Below are positions 25,468-35,127 of a stretch of 64,000 nucleotides of DNA, one piece after another; positions within the stretch are counted from its first letter, which is position 1, and the number at the start of each line of letters is the position of its first letter. The notes under the pieces are model-generated. The model saw only the letters and a program-made list of their open reading frames with translations, did no database searches and had not been told where the DNA came from. Where the stretch lies: positions 1-64,000 of the forward strand of contig JAYQSQ010000012.1 in NCBI GenBank assembly GCA_038146985.1, written 5' to 3'. The stretch comes from JADHLJ01 sp038146985. Its GTDB lineage: Bacteria > Pseudomonadota > Alphaproteobacteria > Thalassobaculales > Thalassobaculaceae. The translations under genes and the position numbers were made by a program.

Positions 25468-26205
25468 ATGATCACACGACGCACACTTCTTGCCGCGACG
25501 CTGACGAGTGTTCCGGTCTATGGGTTGCTGAACCATCTCTCGGCGTTCGGCGCGTCGGTATCCCCCTGGGTGACGCGTCAGCAGGATTTGGCGATGGCCC
25601 TTGCGCAAGGGGAAATCACGGCGGCGGCATGGCAGACGCAGGTTGAGAAATTGGCGCGTCACATCGATCAGGATCGGCTCGTCGGCCTGTTGCGGGACGC
25701 GCGGCGGCGGGATATCGGCAGGGCTCTGCCCAGCTATCCGTTCAAAACCGCGATCCATTTCCGCGATGAGACGGGCGCTCCGGCAAAGCTGCGGTTTGCC
25801 AGCGCGCTGTTCGATTTCGAGCCCGACGACGTGATCACGCCCCACGCCCATCGCCATATGGTGTCGGCCCATATGATCGTCCAAGGCACCTTCCGGGTGC
25901 GGAACTATGACCGCGTCGGCGAAGACGGCGACGCAATCCTGTTGCGTCCCAGTGGTGATGCGATCTTGGGAACAGGGACCGTTTCGACGATGAGTTCCGA
26001 GCGCGACAACGTCCATTGGTTCGTCCCTGAAGGAGGCCCGGCCACGACCTTCGACGTCATCGTGTCCGGGCTCGACCCGGACCAACCCTCATTCGTCATA
26101 GAGCCGGTCGATCCGCTGGGCGGAACGCGATTGGCGAACGGCATCATCCGCGCCCCAATCCTAGGTTTCAAGGAATCGGCTCGGAAATACACAGCGAAGG
26201 TTTAG
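25468..26205 (+). CDS. Cupin-like protein with Tat-type signal, unknown function
   Basis: The 245-residue protein begins MITRRTLLAATLTSVPVYG, a twin-arginine signal (RR followed by a hydrophobic stretch), so export of a folded, possibly metal-containing protein is likely. The middle has a cupin-like metal site (ITPHAHRHMVSAHMIVQGTFRVRNYDR) and a later His in DNVHWFVPEG. No enzyme name is justified. It lies 49 nt after the DUF371-RsmI gene but looks unrelated in function. The frame is open upstream to 25360, but only the ATG at 25468 gives the signal peptide. Confidence 0.6.
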   Translation: MITRRTLLAATLTSVPVYGLLNHLSAFGASVSPWVTRQQDLAMALAQGEITAAAWQTQVEKLARHIDQDRLVGLLRDARRRDIGRALPSYPFKTAIHFRDETGAPAKLRFASALFDFEPDDVITPHAHRHMVSAHMIVQGTFRVRNYDRVGEDGDAILLRPSGDAILGTGTVSTMSSERDNVHWFVPEGGPATTFDVIVSGLDPDQPSFVIEPVDPLGGTRLANGIIRAPILGFKESARKYTAKV

Positions 26206-26300
26206 AACGGCTGACATTCGATCCGGGTCACGTCTCCCGCCTCCTTTCAAAGAGGCCTCCACCTAGCGCCATAGTGGCGTACAGGGAAGGTAACGCGACA

Positions 26301-27173
26301 CTAGTCTTCCCGCGCCATCGCCGCCATGAGGTCGTCCAACGAGGCGAAGGTCTTGCCGCCGTTGCTCTTGATCAGCGGTTCGGCTTCGGCGATGCGCTGG
26401 GACGTGGCAAGCGCCATCAGCGGCTCGACGCCGACGGCGCGCAGAGTCTCGGCGACCTCCCGCATCTCGGATGCCCGGCGCACCGCATGCTCGGACGCCC
26501 GGGAGAGCGATTTCGGCGCCCGCGCCACCCAGTCGGTGCCGGGATAGGCATCGGCCATCGAAGCCAAAGCCGCTTCCGCCGCGCCGTAATGCCGGGCGCC
26601 CTGGATGCATTCCAGAAGCAGCGCGTCGATCCCTTTCATCATCACGCTGCGCATCATCTTCAGCGCCGAGGCGGCGCCCACCACCTCTCCCATTGGTGTC
26701 GTCACGCAGCCGAGCGCGTTCAGCAATTCGGACGCCTTCGTCGCGGCGGGACCCGAGAGGTTCATCGGCACCAGATGCCGGTTGCCCGGCAGGCCCGACA
26801 TGACGGCGGAATCCACCATCTCGGCGGGTGAACCCGCAAGCGCCACCTCCACCTTCTGCTTCAACTGCGGCGAGGTGGAGTTGCAGTCCACGTAGAACTG
26901 GCCTTGGCGCATCACCCGTGCCGAAGCTTCGGCCACCTCGACCGACGCCTTGGCGACCACGAAGGACAGCACCATATCCGGCTCCGCGATGCTGCCATCG
27001 ACCGCGTCGACCGGCGTGACGTTCAGCGCCTTGGCGCGCTCCCGCGCGTCCGGATCGGTCGGGAAACGGATATCATAGGCGGTGATCCGCAGGTCCGGGT
27101 TGACCTCGCGCAGGCCGGCGGAGAAGTTCCACCCAGCCTCCCCGAAGCCGATGAAGGCGATGTGTTTAATCAT
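26301..27173 (-). CDS. NAD(P)-dependent 3-hydroxyacid dehydrogenase-like protein (DUF1932 type)
   Basis: The 290-residue protein has a Rossmann N-terminus (IAFIGFGEAGWNFSAGL). Its C-terminal helical domain is of the beta-hydroxyacid dehydrogenase/DUF1932 type (VVGAASALKMMRSVMMKGIDALLLE), where the Lys aligns with the catalytic lysine of the superfamily. DCNSTSPQLKQKV fits the substrate-loop region. It is probably a soluble oxidoreductase of a small hydroxy acid. It is on the same strand as the TPP decarboxylase upstream, separated by 256 bp containing an inverted repeat, so co-transcription is uncertain but the two may share a pathway. Confidence 0.72.
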   Translation of the reverse strand: MIKHIAFIGFGEAGWNFSAGLREVNPDLRITAYDIRFPTDPDARERAKALNVTPVDAVDGSIAEPDMVLSFVVAKASVEVAEASARVMRQGQFYVDCNSTSPQLKQKVEVALAGSPAEMVDSAVMSGLPGNRHLVPMNLSGPAATKASELLNALGCVTTPMGEVVGAASALKMMRSVMMKGIDALLLECIQGARHYGAAEAALASMADAYPGTDWVARAPKSLSRASEHAVRRASEMREVAETLRAVGVEPLMALATSQRIAEAEPLIKSNGGKTFASLDDLMAAMARED

Positions 27174-27266
27174 GGCGTTTTCTTTCTATGCCAGCGTACC
27201 GAAAGTCGCATACGAGATCTCCGGCGCGGAGACCATCTGTTTTCAAGACGTCTTTGCCGATCACCG

Positions 27267-27400
27267 TCGCCCTGGCGTAAGGCAGGGCCGTGCACCGAAC
27301 CGCTCAACCTCGTCAATTCGGACCACCCGGGGGTTGCCCTAACCCGCCGTAGGACCCGATCTCAACACCGAACCATGGGCCTGCCTTACGCCAGGGCGAC
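27267..27400. repeat. Long inverted repeat, 20-bp perfect arms 94 bp apart
   Basis: The arm GTCGCCCTGGCGTAAGGCAG (27267-27286) is matched exactly in reverse complement at 27381-27400. Similarity continues a few bases further inward with two mismatches. It fills most of the 256-bp space between the dehydrogenase gene and the TPP decarboxylase gene. It could form a large cruciform or RNA hairpin, or be a small palindromic mobile relic. No ORF, terminator T-run or tRNA-like fold was seen inside. Confidence 0.75.
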
Positions 27401-27429
27401 AGCTATGTCAGGTGCGGCGATCCGGCCTT

Positions 27430-29100
27430 CTAAAACCGGCCGCGATCGACCGTCACGCTGATCAGGTTCGGGCCCGCCCGGTTGGCGATCGCGGCTTCCA
27501 GCGCGGGGACAAGCTCGTCATGCTTGTTCACCCTGACGGACGGCAGGCCCAGCGAGGCCGCGAGGCCGACGAAATCCACCGCCGGTTCCTTGAAGTCCAT
27601 ACCGATGAAATGGTCGTTGCCATGAAAGGCGTGCAGCCGCTCCTTGATGATCCGATAGCCGCCATTGTCGCAGATGATATAGGTAATCGGCAGTTTCTGG
27701 TTCGCCGCCGTCCACAGCGCCTGGATCGAGTACATCGAGCTGCCGTCGCCGATGATGGCGATCACCGGACGGTCCGGATAGGCCGCTTGCACGCCGCAGG
27801 CTGCCGGCACGCCCCAGCCGATGCCGCCGCTCGCCATGCCGAACAGCGATGTCGGGTCCCGGTACGGCAGCAGCGCGTTCAGGGCCCGGGTGCTGATGAT
27901 CCCCTCATCCACGATGATGGTGTCCTTGGGCATGGTTTCGACGACCTTCATCACCATCCAGGAAGGGTCGATCACCGGCCCGCCGGCATCGGCCGTCAGT
28001 TTCTCGACCATGGCTGCACGTTTGGCGCTCCAGTTCTTCGAGGCGAGCGCGGCGATGGATTTTTTCGCCTGCTCGGCGCGGGCCTTGCCGCCCTTCTTTT
28101 CTAGCACCGGGTTCAGCGCTTTCAGGGTCTCCTTGATATCGGCGCGCACGGCAATCTCGGTTGGGAAGTTCTTACCCATTTCCCAGTCGCGCTGGCCCAT
28201 TTGCACGATCGGCATTCCCTCGGGAAGCGGCTCAACCTCGGCCCAGACGGACATCCGCAGCACGTCGGCGCCGAGCACGACCAAAAGGTCATAGGGCGAC
28301 AAGGTATCGCGCACATTCTGCTGATCGCGGGTGAGCGAGCCCATATAGGCCGGATGCTCGGACGGGAAATGCGCGCCGTACTGCACGGTCTGCTGATAGA
28401 CTGGACAGCCGACTAGGCTCGCGAACGCGGCGGCTTCCTCGAAGGCGTCATCGGTGGCGATCTCATGCCCCGCCACGATCACCGGATTTTTCGCCGCGAG
28501 GATGCGGTCGGCGACCCGCTCCAAGGTCGCATCCACCGGCCGGACCTTGGTATCGACCCGTGTGCGCGCGCCCATCTCGATGGCGCCTTCCTGGTTCAGG
28601 ATGTCGCCGGGAAGCGAGATGAAGACCGGTCCCATGGGCGGGGTCATCGCGATCTTGGCGGCCCGGCGCACGATGCGCGGCAGATCCTCGAGCCGCGTCA
28701 CCTCGACCGCCCATTTCACCAGCGGCTCGGCGATCGGCACCAGAGGGTCGTACAGAAGCGGTTCGGTCAGGCCGTGACCCAGTTCCTGTTGGCCCGCGGT
28801 GATGATGACCGGGGTATTGGCGAACTTGGCGGCATAGATCGCTCCCATCGCATTGCCGAGGCCCGGCGCTACATGGACATTGCAGGCCGAGAGCCTGCCG
28901 GAGGAGCGCGAATACCCCTCGGCCATATAGACCACCAGGGATTCCTGCATGCTCATCATGTAGTTCATGTCCGGATGCTCGGTCAGGGCGTCCATGATCG
29001 GCAGCTCGGTGGTGCCGGGATTGCCGAACATGTGCGTGATCCCCTCGTCTTTCAGCAAGGCGATGAAGGCGGATCGGCCGGTGATTGTGTTGACGCTCAT
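27430..29100 (-). CDS. TPP-dependent decarboxylase, benzoylformate decarboxylase-like
   Basis: The 556-residue enzyme has all three TPP-enzyme domains. The N-terminal one has FGNPGTTELPIMDAL and the cofactor Glu53 in MQESLVVYMAEGYSR. The central one starts near NPVIVAGHEIATDD. The C-terminal one holds IIGDGSSMYSIQALWTAANQKLPITYIICDN. The general pattern fits benzoylformate/indolepyruvate-type decarboxylases or acetolactate-synthase relatives. The ATG at 29100 follows a GGAG; an in-frame start at 29163 adds an unrelated leader. It is transcribed away from the TAXI-TRAP transporter, whose substrate may be the 2-oxo acid used here. That link is inference. Confidence 0.8.
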   Translation of the reverse strand: MSVNTITGRSAFIALLKDEGITHMFGNPGTTELPIMDALTEHPDMNYMMSMQESLVVYMAEGYSRSSGRLSACNVHVAPGLGNAMGAIYAAKFANTPVIITAGQQELGHGLTEPLLYDPLVPIAEPLVKWAVEVTRLEDLPRIVRRAAKIAMTPPMGPVFISLPGDILNQEGAIEMGARTRVDTKVRPVDATLERVADRILAAKNPVIVAGHEIATDDAFEEAAAFASLVGCPVYQQTVQYGAHFPSEHPAYMGSLTRDQQNVRDTLSPYDLLVVLGADVLRMSVWAEVEPLPEGMPIVQMGQRDWEMGKNFPTEIAVRADIKETLKALNPVLEKKGGKARAEQAKKSIAALASKNWSAKRAAMVEKLTADAGGPVIDPSWMVMKVVETMPKDTIIVDEGIISTRALNALLPYRDPTSLFGMASGGIGWGVPAACGVQAAYPDRPVIAIIGDGSSMYSIQALWTAANQKLPITYIICDNGGYRIIKERLHAFHGNDHFIGMDFKEPAVDFVGLAASLGLPSVRVNKHDELVPALEAAIANRAGPNLISVTVDRGRF

Positions 29101-29355
29101 CAAGGACTCCAGACACAGCGGGTTGGGAGGGGCGATGATAGTGGATGACCCCGGTCCAGGCACAGTGGCCTTTCACACGGTTCCTAGGCATCGGAAATGC
29201 GATGCTCCCGTTATCGGGGGCCGCTCCCGGGCCAGCACGACCAGCCCAAAGTCGCCCCGGCTCCATGGGTTCAACCGACATCACGGACGTGTTACGGTTT
29301 CCTCGGCTAGCCAAACAGGGTGGAGAAAAGCCGAAATTTTCCAGAGGAGAGTACA

Positions 29356-30314
29356 ATGCTCAAGCAATTCGCGGCGCGTTGGCGCTGGTCATTGGAACCA
29401 TGGCGGCGGCCGAGGCGGCCGACCAGAAATTCATCTCGATCGGCACCGGTGGCGTCACCGGTGTCTACTATCCGACCGGCGGCGCGATCTGCCGCCTGGT
29501 GAATAAGGACCGCAAGACCCACGGCATCCGCTGCTCGGCGGAATCGACTGGTGGCTCGATCTACAACATCAACACCATCCGCGCCGGTGAACTCGAGTTC
29601 GGCGTCGCCCAGTCCGACTGGCAATACCATGCCTATCACGGCACCTCGAAATTCGAGGACAAGGGCAAGTTCGAAAAGCTTCGGGCGGTCTTCTCGGTCC
29701 ATCCCGAGCCGGTGACTATCATCGCGCGGGACGATTCCGGCATCAGCAACATCACGGATTTCAAAGGCAAGCGGATCAATATCGGCAACCCCGGCTCCGG
29801 CACGCTCGGCACCTATGAAGTGATCGAGAAGGCCATGGGCTGGAGCCGCGACGATCTGAAGCTGGCCGCGCAGATGAAATCGGCCGAGACCGGCCAGGCG
29901 CTGTGCGACGGCAAGATCGATGCCTACTTCTGGCTGGTCGGCCACCCGTCGGCCCTGACCCAGGAATCGCTGGCAAGCTGCGCTACGCATCTGGTCAACG
30001 CGTCGAGCCCGGAGATCGCCAAGCTGGTTGCCGACAACCCGTACTACCGCACCGCCACGATCCCGGCGGGCATGTACAACAACACGGCCAATGTCGCCAC
30101 CTTCGGCGTCGGCGCGACCTTCGTGACCTCCGCCGACGTTCCGGACGAGGTCGTCTATACGGTCGTCAAGGCGGTGTTCGAGAACTTCGACAGCTTCAAG
30201 AAGTTGCACCCGGCCTTTGCCCATCTCAGCGAGAAAGAGATGATTGCCGACGGCCTGTCCGCGCCCCTGCATAACGGCGCGCTGAAATACTACAAGGAAA
30301 AGGGCTGGAAATAA
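29356..30314 (+). CDS. TAXI-family TRAP transporter solute-binding protein, frame change in signal peptide
   Basis: The mature protein (DQKFISIGTGGVTGVYYPTGGAICRLVN onwards) is a typical TAXI binding protein: VAQSDWQYHAY, INIGNPGSGTLGTYEVI, DAYFWLVGHPSAL. The ATG at 29356 has AGGAGAG 7 nt upstream, but its frame (MLKQFAARWRW) is wrong for a signal peptide. After one added base near 29370 the N-terminus reads MLKQFA(A/G)ALALVIGTMAAAEA-AD, a good Sec signal. The frame actually open in the sequence has no suitable start near the ribosome-binding site. A single missing base in the signal region is the simplest explanation. It works with the fused permease downstream. Confidence 0.85.
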
Positions 30315-30357
30315 CCGGCCCCGGGGACGGGGCGGCTTTGGCCGTCCCGTTCCGGTT
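30313..30357 (+). promoter_or_regulatory. Intercistronic hairpin after the TAXI gene
   Basis: AACCGG (30313-30318) pairs with CCGGTT (30352-30357), and ACGGGGCGGC (30327-30336) pairs with GCCGTCCCGT (30341-30350), with one G-U pair. The result is a long GC-rich hairpin overlapping the stop codon of the binding-protein gene. No T-run follows. It may stabilise the upstream mRNA or attenuate the permease message, giving excess binding protein. Confidence 0.55.
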
Positions 30358-30445
30358 CCTTAACAACCAGGCAGACAAGTCCCTGCACGAGACGCGGGAT
30401 AACACCGGGCCGCCGGAGGCGTACGGCCTGAACGGGGGATCTCCC

Positions 30446-33073
30446 ATGGCGCATATCCAGACCTGCGCAAGTGCGGCCGAGGAACTGGCCGTTTCCGTTG
30501 ATTCCGGGGGCCGCGCGCCGACCGGCTGGCAACGCAATCTTATCCCCACGATCGCTTTCATCTGGTCCGTCTTCCAGCTCTATATCGCCTCCTCCCTGCC
30601 CTTCGATCTGGCGGAGGCCACTGGCGTTCAGTTCTTCGTCATCACCGATTCCACCGCGCGGCTGATCCATCTTTCCTTCGCCGGGTTCCTGGCCGCCATG
30701 GCCTTTCCCCTGCTCAAAGGCAGCCCGCGTCATTTCATCCCCTGGTACGACTGGATCTTGGGACTGATCGTCGTCGCGTCCTGCCTCTATATCGTGATCG
30801 ATTTCTCGGCGATCGCCGACCGCTCCGGCCTGCCGACCACCGAGGATCTGGTGTTCTCGACGCTGGGCCTTTCGGTTCTGCTGGTCGCCGTCTACCGGGC
30901 GCTCGGGCTGCCGCTGGTGATCATCACCAGCCTTTTCATGATCTATGTCTTCTTCGGCGATGCCCGCTGGCTGCCGGATGATATCCAATGGAAGGGTGCG
31001 TCCTACGGCAAGGCGATGTGGCATTTCTGGATGCAGAACGAGGGCGTGTTCGGTGTCGCGCTTGGCGTTTCGGCCACCATGATCTTTCTGTTCGTGCTGT
31101 TCGGCGCGATCCTCGAGAAGGCCGGGGCCGGAAACTACTTCATCAAGCTCGCTTTCGCGCTCCTCGGCCATTTGCGCGGCGGGCCGGCCAAGGCCGCGGT
31201 CGTCGCCTCGGCGATGAGCGGGCTCTATTCCGGCTCCTCCATCGCCAATACCGTGACCACCGGCACTTTCACGATCCCCTTGATGAAGCGCACCGGACTG
31301 TCGCCGGAAAAGGCCGGGGCGGTCGAGGTCGCCTCCTCCACCAACGGTCAACTGACCCCGCCGGTCATGGGCGCCGCCGCCTTCCTGATCGCCGAGTTCA
31401 CCGGGGTTCCCTATACCGACATTCTGAAGCACGCCCTTGTGCCGGCCCTGGTGAGCTATATCGCGCTGGTGTACATCGTCCATCTGGAAGCCCTGAAACT
31501 AGGCCTGAAGGGCATGGAGAAGCCGCCCGCGACCATGACCGCCGCCCGCAAGGCGATCGGCTTCCTGACCGGTTTCATCGGCATCGCGCTACTGTTCTTC
31601 GTGATCTGGCATGTCGACGCCTGGGTAAAGTCCGTCGCCCCGGACCTGTCGTTCTGGACCATCGCCGTCATCGTGTTGGTGGCCTATGGCGTGCTGATCT
31701 GGCTCGCGTCGCGCCATCCGGACCTGGAGGTAGACGATCCGAACGCCCCCCTCGAGGTGCTGCCCAGGGCCGGCGAGGTCGCGATCACAGGGCTATACTA
31801 TTTCCTGCCGATCATTGTGCTGATCTGGTGCATCCTGCCGACCCCGGACAAGCTCTCGCCGAGGCTCGCGGCGTTTTGGGCCTGCATCCTGATGTCCTTC
31901 ATCGCGCTCACCCAACATCCCCTCAAGGCGTTGCTGCGGGGCGAAGCGGACTGGGCCGGCAGTTGGTCGCGCAGCATCAGCGAATGGTTCGACGGCATGG
32001 TCTCCGGCGCCCGCAACATGATCAGCATCGGCGTGGCGACAGGAGCGGCCGGCATGATCATCGGCACCATCTCGCTCACGGGCATGCATCAGGTGCTCGG
32101 CGCCTTCATCGAGACGGTGTCCGGCGGCAATCTGATGGCCATGCTGATCCTGGTCGCGGTGATGAGCCTGATTCTCGGCATGGGTCTGCCGACCACCGCG
32201 AACTACATCGTCGTCTCCTCGCTGATGGCGCCGATCATCGTCGCGCTCGGCGCCAAGAGCGGGCTGCTGATCCCGCTCGTGGCGGCGCACATGTTCGTCT
32301 TCTATTTCGGCATCCTGGCGGACGACACCCCGCCCGTCGGTCTCGCGGCCTTCGCGGCGGCGGCGATCTCCGGCGGGGATCCGATCAAGACCGGCATCCA
32401 GGGCTTCATGTACGACATCCGTACCGCGCTTCTGCCGTTCCTGTTCATCTTCAACACCGAATTGCTGCTGATGGATGTGACACCCTTGAAAGCGGTGTTC
32501 GTCTTCTGCGTCGCGGTGGTCGCGATGATGCTGTTCGCGGCGGCCACCCAGTCCTATTTCTTCGCCCGGAGCCGGTGGTGGGAATCCGCCATCCTCCTGC
32601 TGGTCGCCTTCACGTTGTTCAGACCCGGCTTCTGGCTCGACCAGGTGGCGCCGGAGTTCCGCGAGGAGCCGGGAACCGCCATCATCTCGATCGCCGAAGC
32701 GGCACCGGCGGACAGCTCACTGCTGATCACCGTGTCGGGACCGAATTTCGACAATCCGGACCAGACCGACGTGACCACACTCACGGTTCCGTTGGGCGGG
32801 GCCGGCACGGGTGCCGAGCGCCTCGCCAAGGTCGGGCTCGCCGTCGTCATCGAAGAGGACAGGGCGCGGTTCGAGGAACCTCTGCCCGGCACAAAGTTCG
32901 AAGGACTGTCGAACACCTACGACTTCTATGACGACGCCAATCCGGTCGTGGTCTCTGCCGTAAAGGTCCCGAATGACCGGGTGGTCAAAGAGGTCTTTTA
33001 CATCCCGGCCTTGGCGCTGCTATTCCTGGTGATCATGCTGCAGCGCCGCCGCCAGACCCAGCCAGCGTTCTAG
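30446..33073 (+). CDS. TRAP transporter permease, fused 4TM/12TM subunits with DUF3394-like tail
   Basis: The 875-residue membrane protein joins the small DctQ-like (4-helix) and large DctM-like (12-helix) TRAP subunits in one chain, as usual for TAXI systems. Recognisable parts are GLYSGSSIANTVTTGTFTIPLMKR, VEVASSTNGQLTPPVMGAAAFLIAEF, LILGMGLPTTANYIVVSSLMAP and FYFGILADDTPPVGLAAFAAAAISGG. After the last transporter helices, about 150 residues form a soluble segment resembling DUF3394, followed by a final hydrophobic helix. The start ATG at 30446 has GGGGGAT upstream. It imports an unidentified organic acid with the Na+ or H+ gradient. Confidence 0.9.
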   Translation: MAHIQTCASAAEELAVSVDSGGRAPTGWQRNLIPTIAFIWSVFQLYIASSLPFDLAEATGVQFFVITDSTARLIHLSFAGFLAAMAFPLLKGSPRHFIPWYDWILGLIVVASCLYIVIDFSAIADRSGLPTTEDLVFSTLGLSVLLVAVYRALGLPLVIITSLFMIYVFFGDARWLPDDIQWKGASYGKAMWHFWMQNEGVFGVALGVSATMIFLFVLFGAILEKAGAGNYFIKLAFALLGHLRGGPAKAAVVASAMSGLYSGSSIANTVTTGTFTIPLMKRTGLSPEKAGAVEVASSTNGQLTPPVMGAAAFLIAEFTGVPYTDILKHALVPALVSYIALVYIVHLEALKLGLKGMEKPPATMTAARKAIGFLTGFIGIALLFFVIWHVDAWVKSVAPDLSFWTIAVIVLVAYGVLIWLASRHPDLEVDDPNAPLEVLPRAGEVAITGLYYFLPIIVLIWCILPTPDKLSPRLAAFWACILMSFIALTQHPLKALLRGEADWAGSWSRSISEWFDGMVSGARNMISIGVATGAAGMIIGTISLTGMHQVLGAFIETVSGGNLMAMLILVAVMSLILGMGLPTTANYIVVSSLMAPIIVALGAKSGLLIPLVAAHMFVFYFGILADDTPPVGLAAFAAAAISGGDPIKTGIQGFMYDIRTALLPFLFIFNTELLLMDVTPLKAVFVFCVAVVAMMLFAAATQSYFFARSRWWESAILLLVAFTLFRPGFWLDQVAPEFREEPGTAIISIAEAAPADSSLLITVSGPNFDNPDQTDVTTLTVPLGGAGTGAERLAKVGLAVVIEEDRARFEEPLPGTKFEGLSNTYDFYDDANPVVVSAVKVPNDRVVKEVFYIPALALLFLVIMLQRRRQTQPAF

Positions 33074-33105
33074 TCTGCCTTGAAGCGTTTGTTCCGTGCC
33101 GAGTC

Positions 33106-34023
33106 ATGGAGACGATGAAGGTCGCCGTCCTCACCCCTTTTCGAGATGAACCTGCCGACTGGCTGGAAGTCGCGGCGGCATCGGTGCGAACCCAGGTCCG
33201 CCCCCCGAACATTGCCGAGATTCGCCATCTGATGATCTTCGATGGTCCCGAGAGCGAGCTTCCCAACTGGCGAGCCGAAACGGAACAGGTGATCTGTGTC
33301 GGGAGAAGAAGCAACAACGTAGGCCAAACGCCCCGTCTGATGGGCGCGCAATACGCCGTGGATCAATGGGATTCCGACATCCTGTTCTTTCTCGACGCCG
33401 ACGACGCGTTCGAGCCCACCCATGTCGCGCGTTTGGTCCTTGCGGCCTCGGCGTCGAATGCGGGGCTGATCATGGCGCCGACATTCCGCTGCACCATCGA
33501 GCTTGAGCGTTACCCGGCGCAAGGCGCCAACTATATTCTCGGGCCATCCAAACGTCACTTGGGCGGCGCCCAGATCTACATTTCGACAAGCAGTTCCGCT
33601 CTCAACAGACCCGCCTTCGCCGTGCTTCCCAGCCTCGAGCTACCGACGGACCGGCTGCATACCCAGCACGACTGGTTCTTCTCGTGGTTGTGCGCCTCTC
33701 GCGGCGTTCGGTTGGGATGGACCTCTTTTCCGACTTATCGGTATCGCATTCGCCGGCCCGGGTTCTACCAAGATCATGGCCTGCCGGTTCCAAAGGACGC
33801 GCAGCGGGAAAAGACCTCCCGGGAATTGGAAGACCTAAGGGTCTGGAACGCCATGCCCCTGGAAGAGAAGGATCGCCACATCGCGTCCATCGGGATCACC
33901 GATGGTCTTGGAACGGTCAGCTATCAATCGGTGAAATCCGCGATCGGCGCGCGTGTGAACGATACGGTGGTGGCGACCTATGACCGGTCGGCAGGCCTTA
34001 AGATCCAGCCGTTCTCGAAGTAA
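33106..34023 (+). CDS. Glycosyltransferase family 2-like protein
   Basis: The 305-residue protein starts KVAVLTPFRDEPADWLEVAAASVRTQV and has a DxD-type motif in DILFFLDADDAFEPTHVARLV, so a GT-A fold with metal-bound nucleotide sugar is likely. A candidate acceptor/base region is TQHDWFFSWLCASRGVRLGWTSFPTYRYR. No membrane helix is present. It lies 32 nt after the TRAP permease but is functionally unrelated to it. It stands alone, far from the sugar locus at 14-23 kb. Donor and acceptor are unknown. Confidence 0.7.
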   Translation: METMKVAVLTPFRDEPADWLEVAAASVRTQVRPPNIAEIRHLMIFDGPESELPNWRAETEQVICVGRRSNNVGQTPRLMGAQYAVDQWDSDILFFLDADDAFEPTHVARLVLAASASNAGLIMAPTFRCTIELERYPAQGANYILGPSKRHLGGAQIYISTSSSALNRPAFAVLPSLELPTDRLHTQHDWFFSWLCASRGVRLGWTSFPTYRYRIRRPGFYQDHGLPVPKDAQREKTSRELEDLRVWNAMPLEEKDRHIASIGITDGLGTVSYQSVKSAIGARVNDTVVATYDRSAGLKIQPFSK

Positions 34024-34044
34024 ACGCCACGCGTCAATACCGTC

Positions 34045-35127
34045 TTAATACCGCTCGATCACCTCGCGGGCGAAGTCGGAGAGATTACGCCGGGCGGTCG
34101 CCATCGCCGGCAGAAGCGCGATCTCTTTCAGGCCCATGGCCTCGCGCTCGCGAATCATCGCGATGATCTCGTCTGGCGTGCCGACCAGACCGCCCGTCGC
34201 GCGGATCAGGTTCTCGGTGACGAACCGGCGCTCCTCCGGCAGCGTCCAGGCGCAATGGCCGAGATGGATCTGCTGATAGCGCTTGACGAGCGGCGTTTCC
34301 ATCCGTTCGGTAAACGCGAGATACTCCTCCCAGAGATCCTGACAGCTCCGGGCGACGGTGCTGGTATCGCCGTTCATCCGATATAGCTCCCACCAGTAAT
34401 GCAGGGTCGCGAGCGCCATCGAGCCGACCTCGTCGATCACCCGGTCCGAGGTTACGGCCTCCCCCGGCTTCAAGACACAGGCATAGGTGAGCGCGGTGGT
34501 GTGGAACGGCTCCGGCAGGGTGCGCCCGACGGTGGCGGCGCCCTCGCGGATGCGCTCCAGGCTTTGCAGCAGATGGCCCTTGGACTGGTTGTGCGAGCAG
34601 ACCCGGCCGTCGCCGTAGGCGCCGACGGCCTTCAGGGCCAGCGGACCATCGGCGGCGACATGGATCTCGACCGGCTGCTCGACATTCACGAAACCCTGGC
34701 TCTGGTGCAGGAAGCGGATGTCCCGGGTCTCGCCATCGAGGGTGAATTCCGCCTCCTCGCCGTGCAGCAGGGCGCGCACAACGCGAAGATACTCACGGAA
34801 TTTTCCCGCCTTCATCGGGTCCATGCCCATCACCCGCATCGCCGTGTGGCCGGTGCCGAGCGCCAGGAAGGTCCGCCCGGGCGCGAGCTGGTTGATGCTG
34901 GCGATCGAATGGGCGGTTACCGGCGCCAGCCGGGTCGGCGCGATGGCAACCCCGGTACCGAGACGGATGCGCGAGGTATTCGCCGCCGCCAGCGCCAGGA
35001 CCGCATAACAGTCGGAATAGATCATCTGCGAGTCCGGCGCCCAGGCCGCATCGAACCCCATCTCCTCCAAATCCTTGAAAATGCGCCAGTCCGAGATATT
35101 CGGGACGGCCATGGCTCCAAATCTCAT
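34045..35127 (-). CDS. Luciferase-like (LLM class) flavin-dependent oxidoreductase
   Basis: The 360-residue protein has the LLM barrel: MRFGAMAVPNISDWRIFKDLEEMGFDAAWAPDSQ, RIRLGTGVAIAPTRLAPVTAHSIASINQLAPGR, ALGTGHTAMRVMGMDP. It is a flavin (FMN or F420) oxidoreductase or monooxygenase. Proteobacterial members usually use FMN. The frame extends upstream to 35502 inside the ligase gene, but the ATG at 35127 overlaps the ligase stop by 4 nt and is the natural start. It is the last gene of the GntR-headed operon. The substrate is unknown. Confidence 0.8.
   Translation of the reverse strand: MRFGAMAVPNISDWRIFKDLEEMGFDAAWAPDSQMIYSDCYAVLALAAANTSRIRLGTGVAIAPTRLAPVTAHSIASINQLAPGRTFLALGTGHTAMRVMGMDPMKAGKFREYLRVVRALLHGEEAEFTLDGETRDIRFLHQSQGFVNVEQPVEIHVAADGPLALKAVGAYGDGRVCSHNQSKGHLLQSLERIREGAATVGRTLPEPFHTTALTYACVLKPGEAVTSDRVIDEVGSMALATLHYWWELYRMNGDTSTVARSCQDLWEEYLAFTERMETPLVKRYQQIHLGHCAWTLPEERRFVTENLIRATGGLVGTPDEIIAMIREREAMGLKEIALLPAMATARRNLSDFAREVIERY

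Noticed and set aside
30988..32931. Plus-strand ORF (647 codons) overlapping the TRAP permease in another frame
   Set aside because: It is an Arg-rich frame shadow of the fused TRAP permease, which has strong family motifs and membrane helices.
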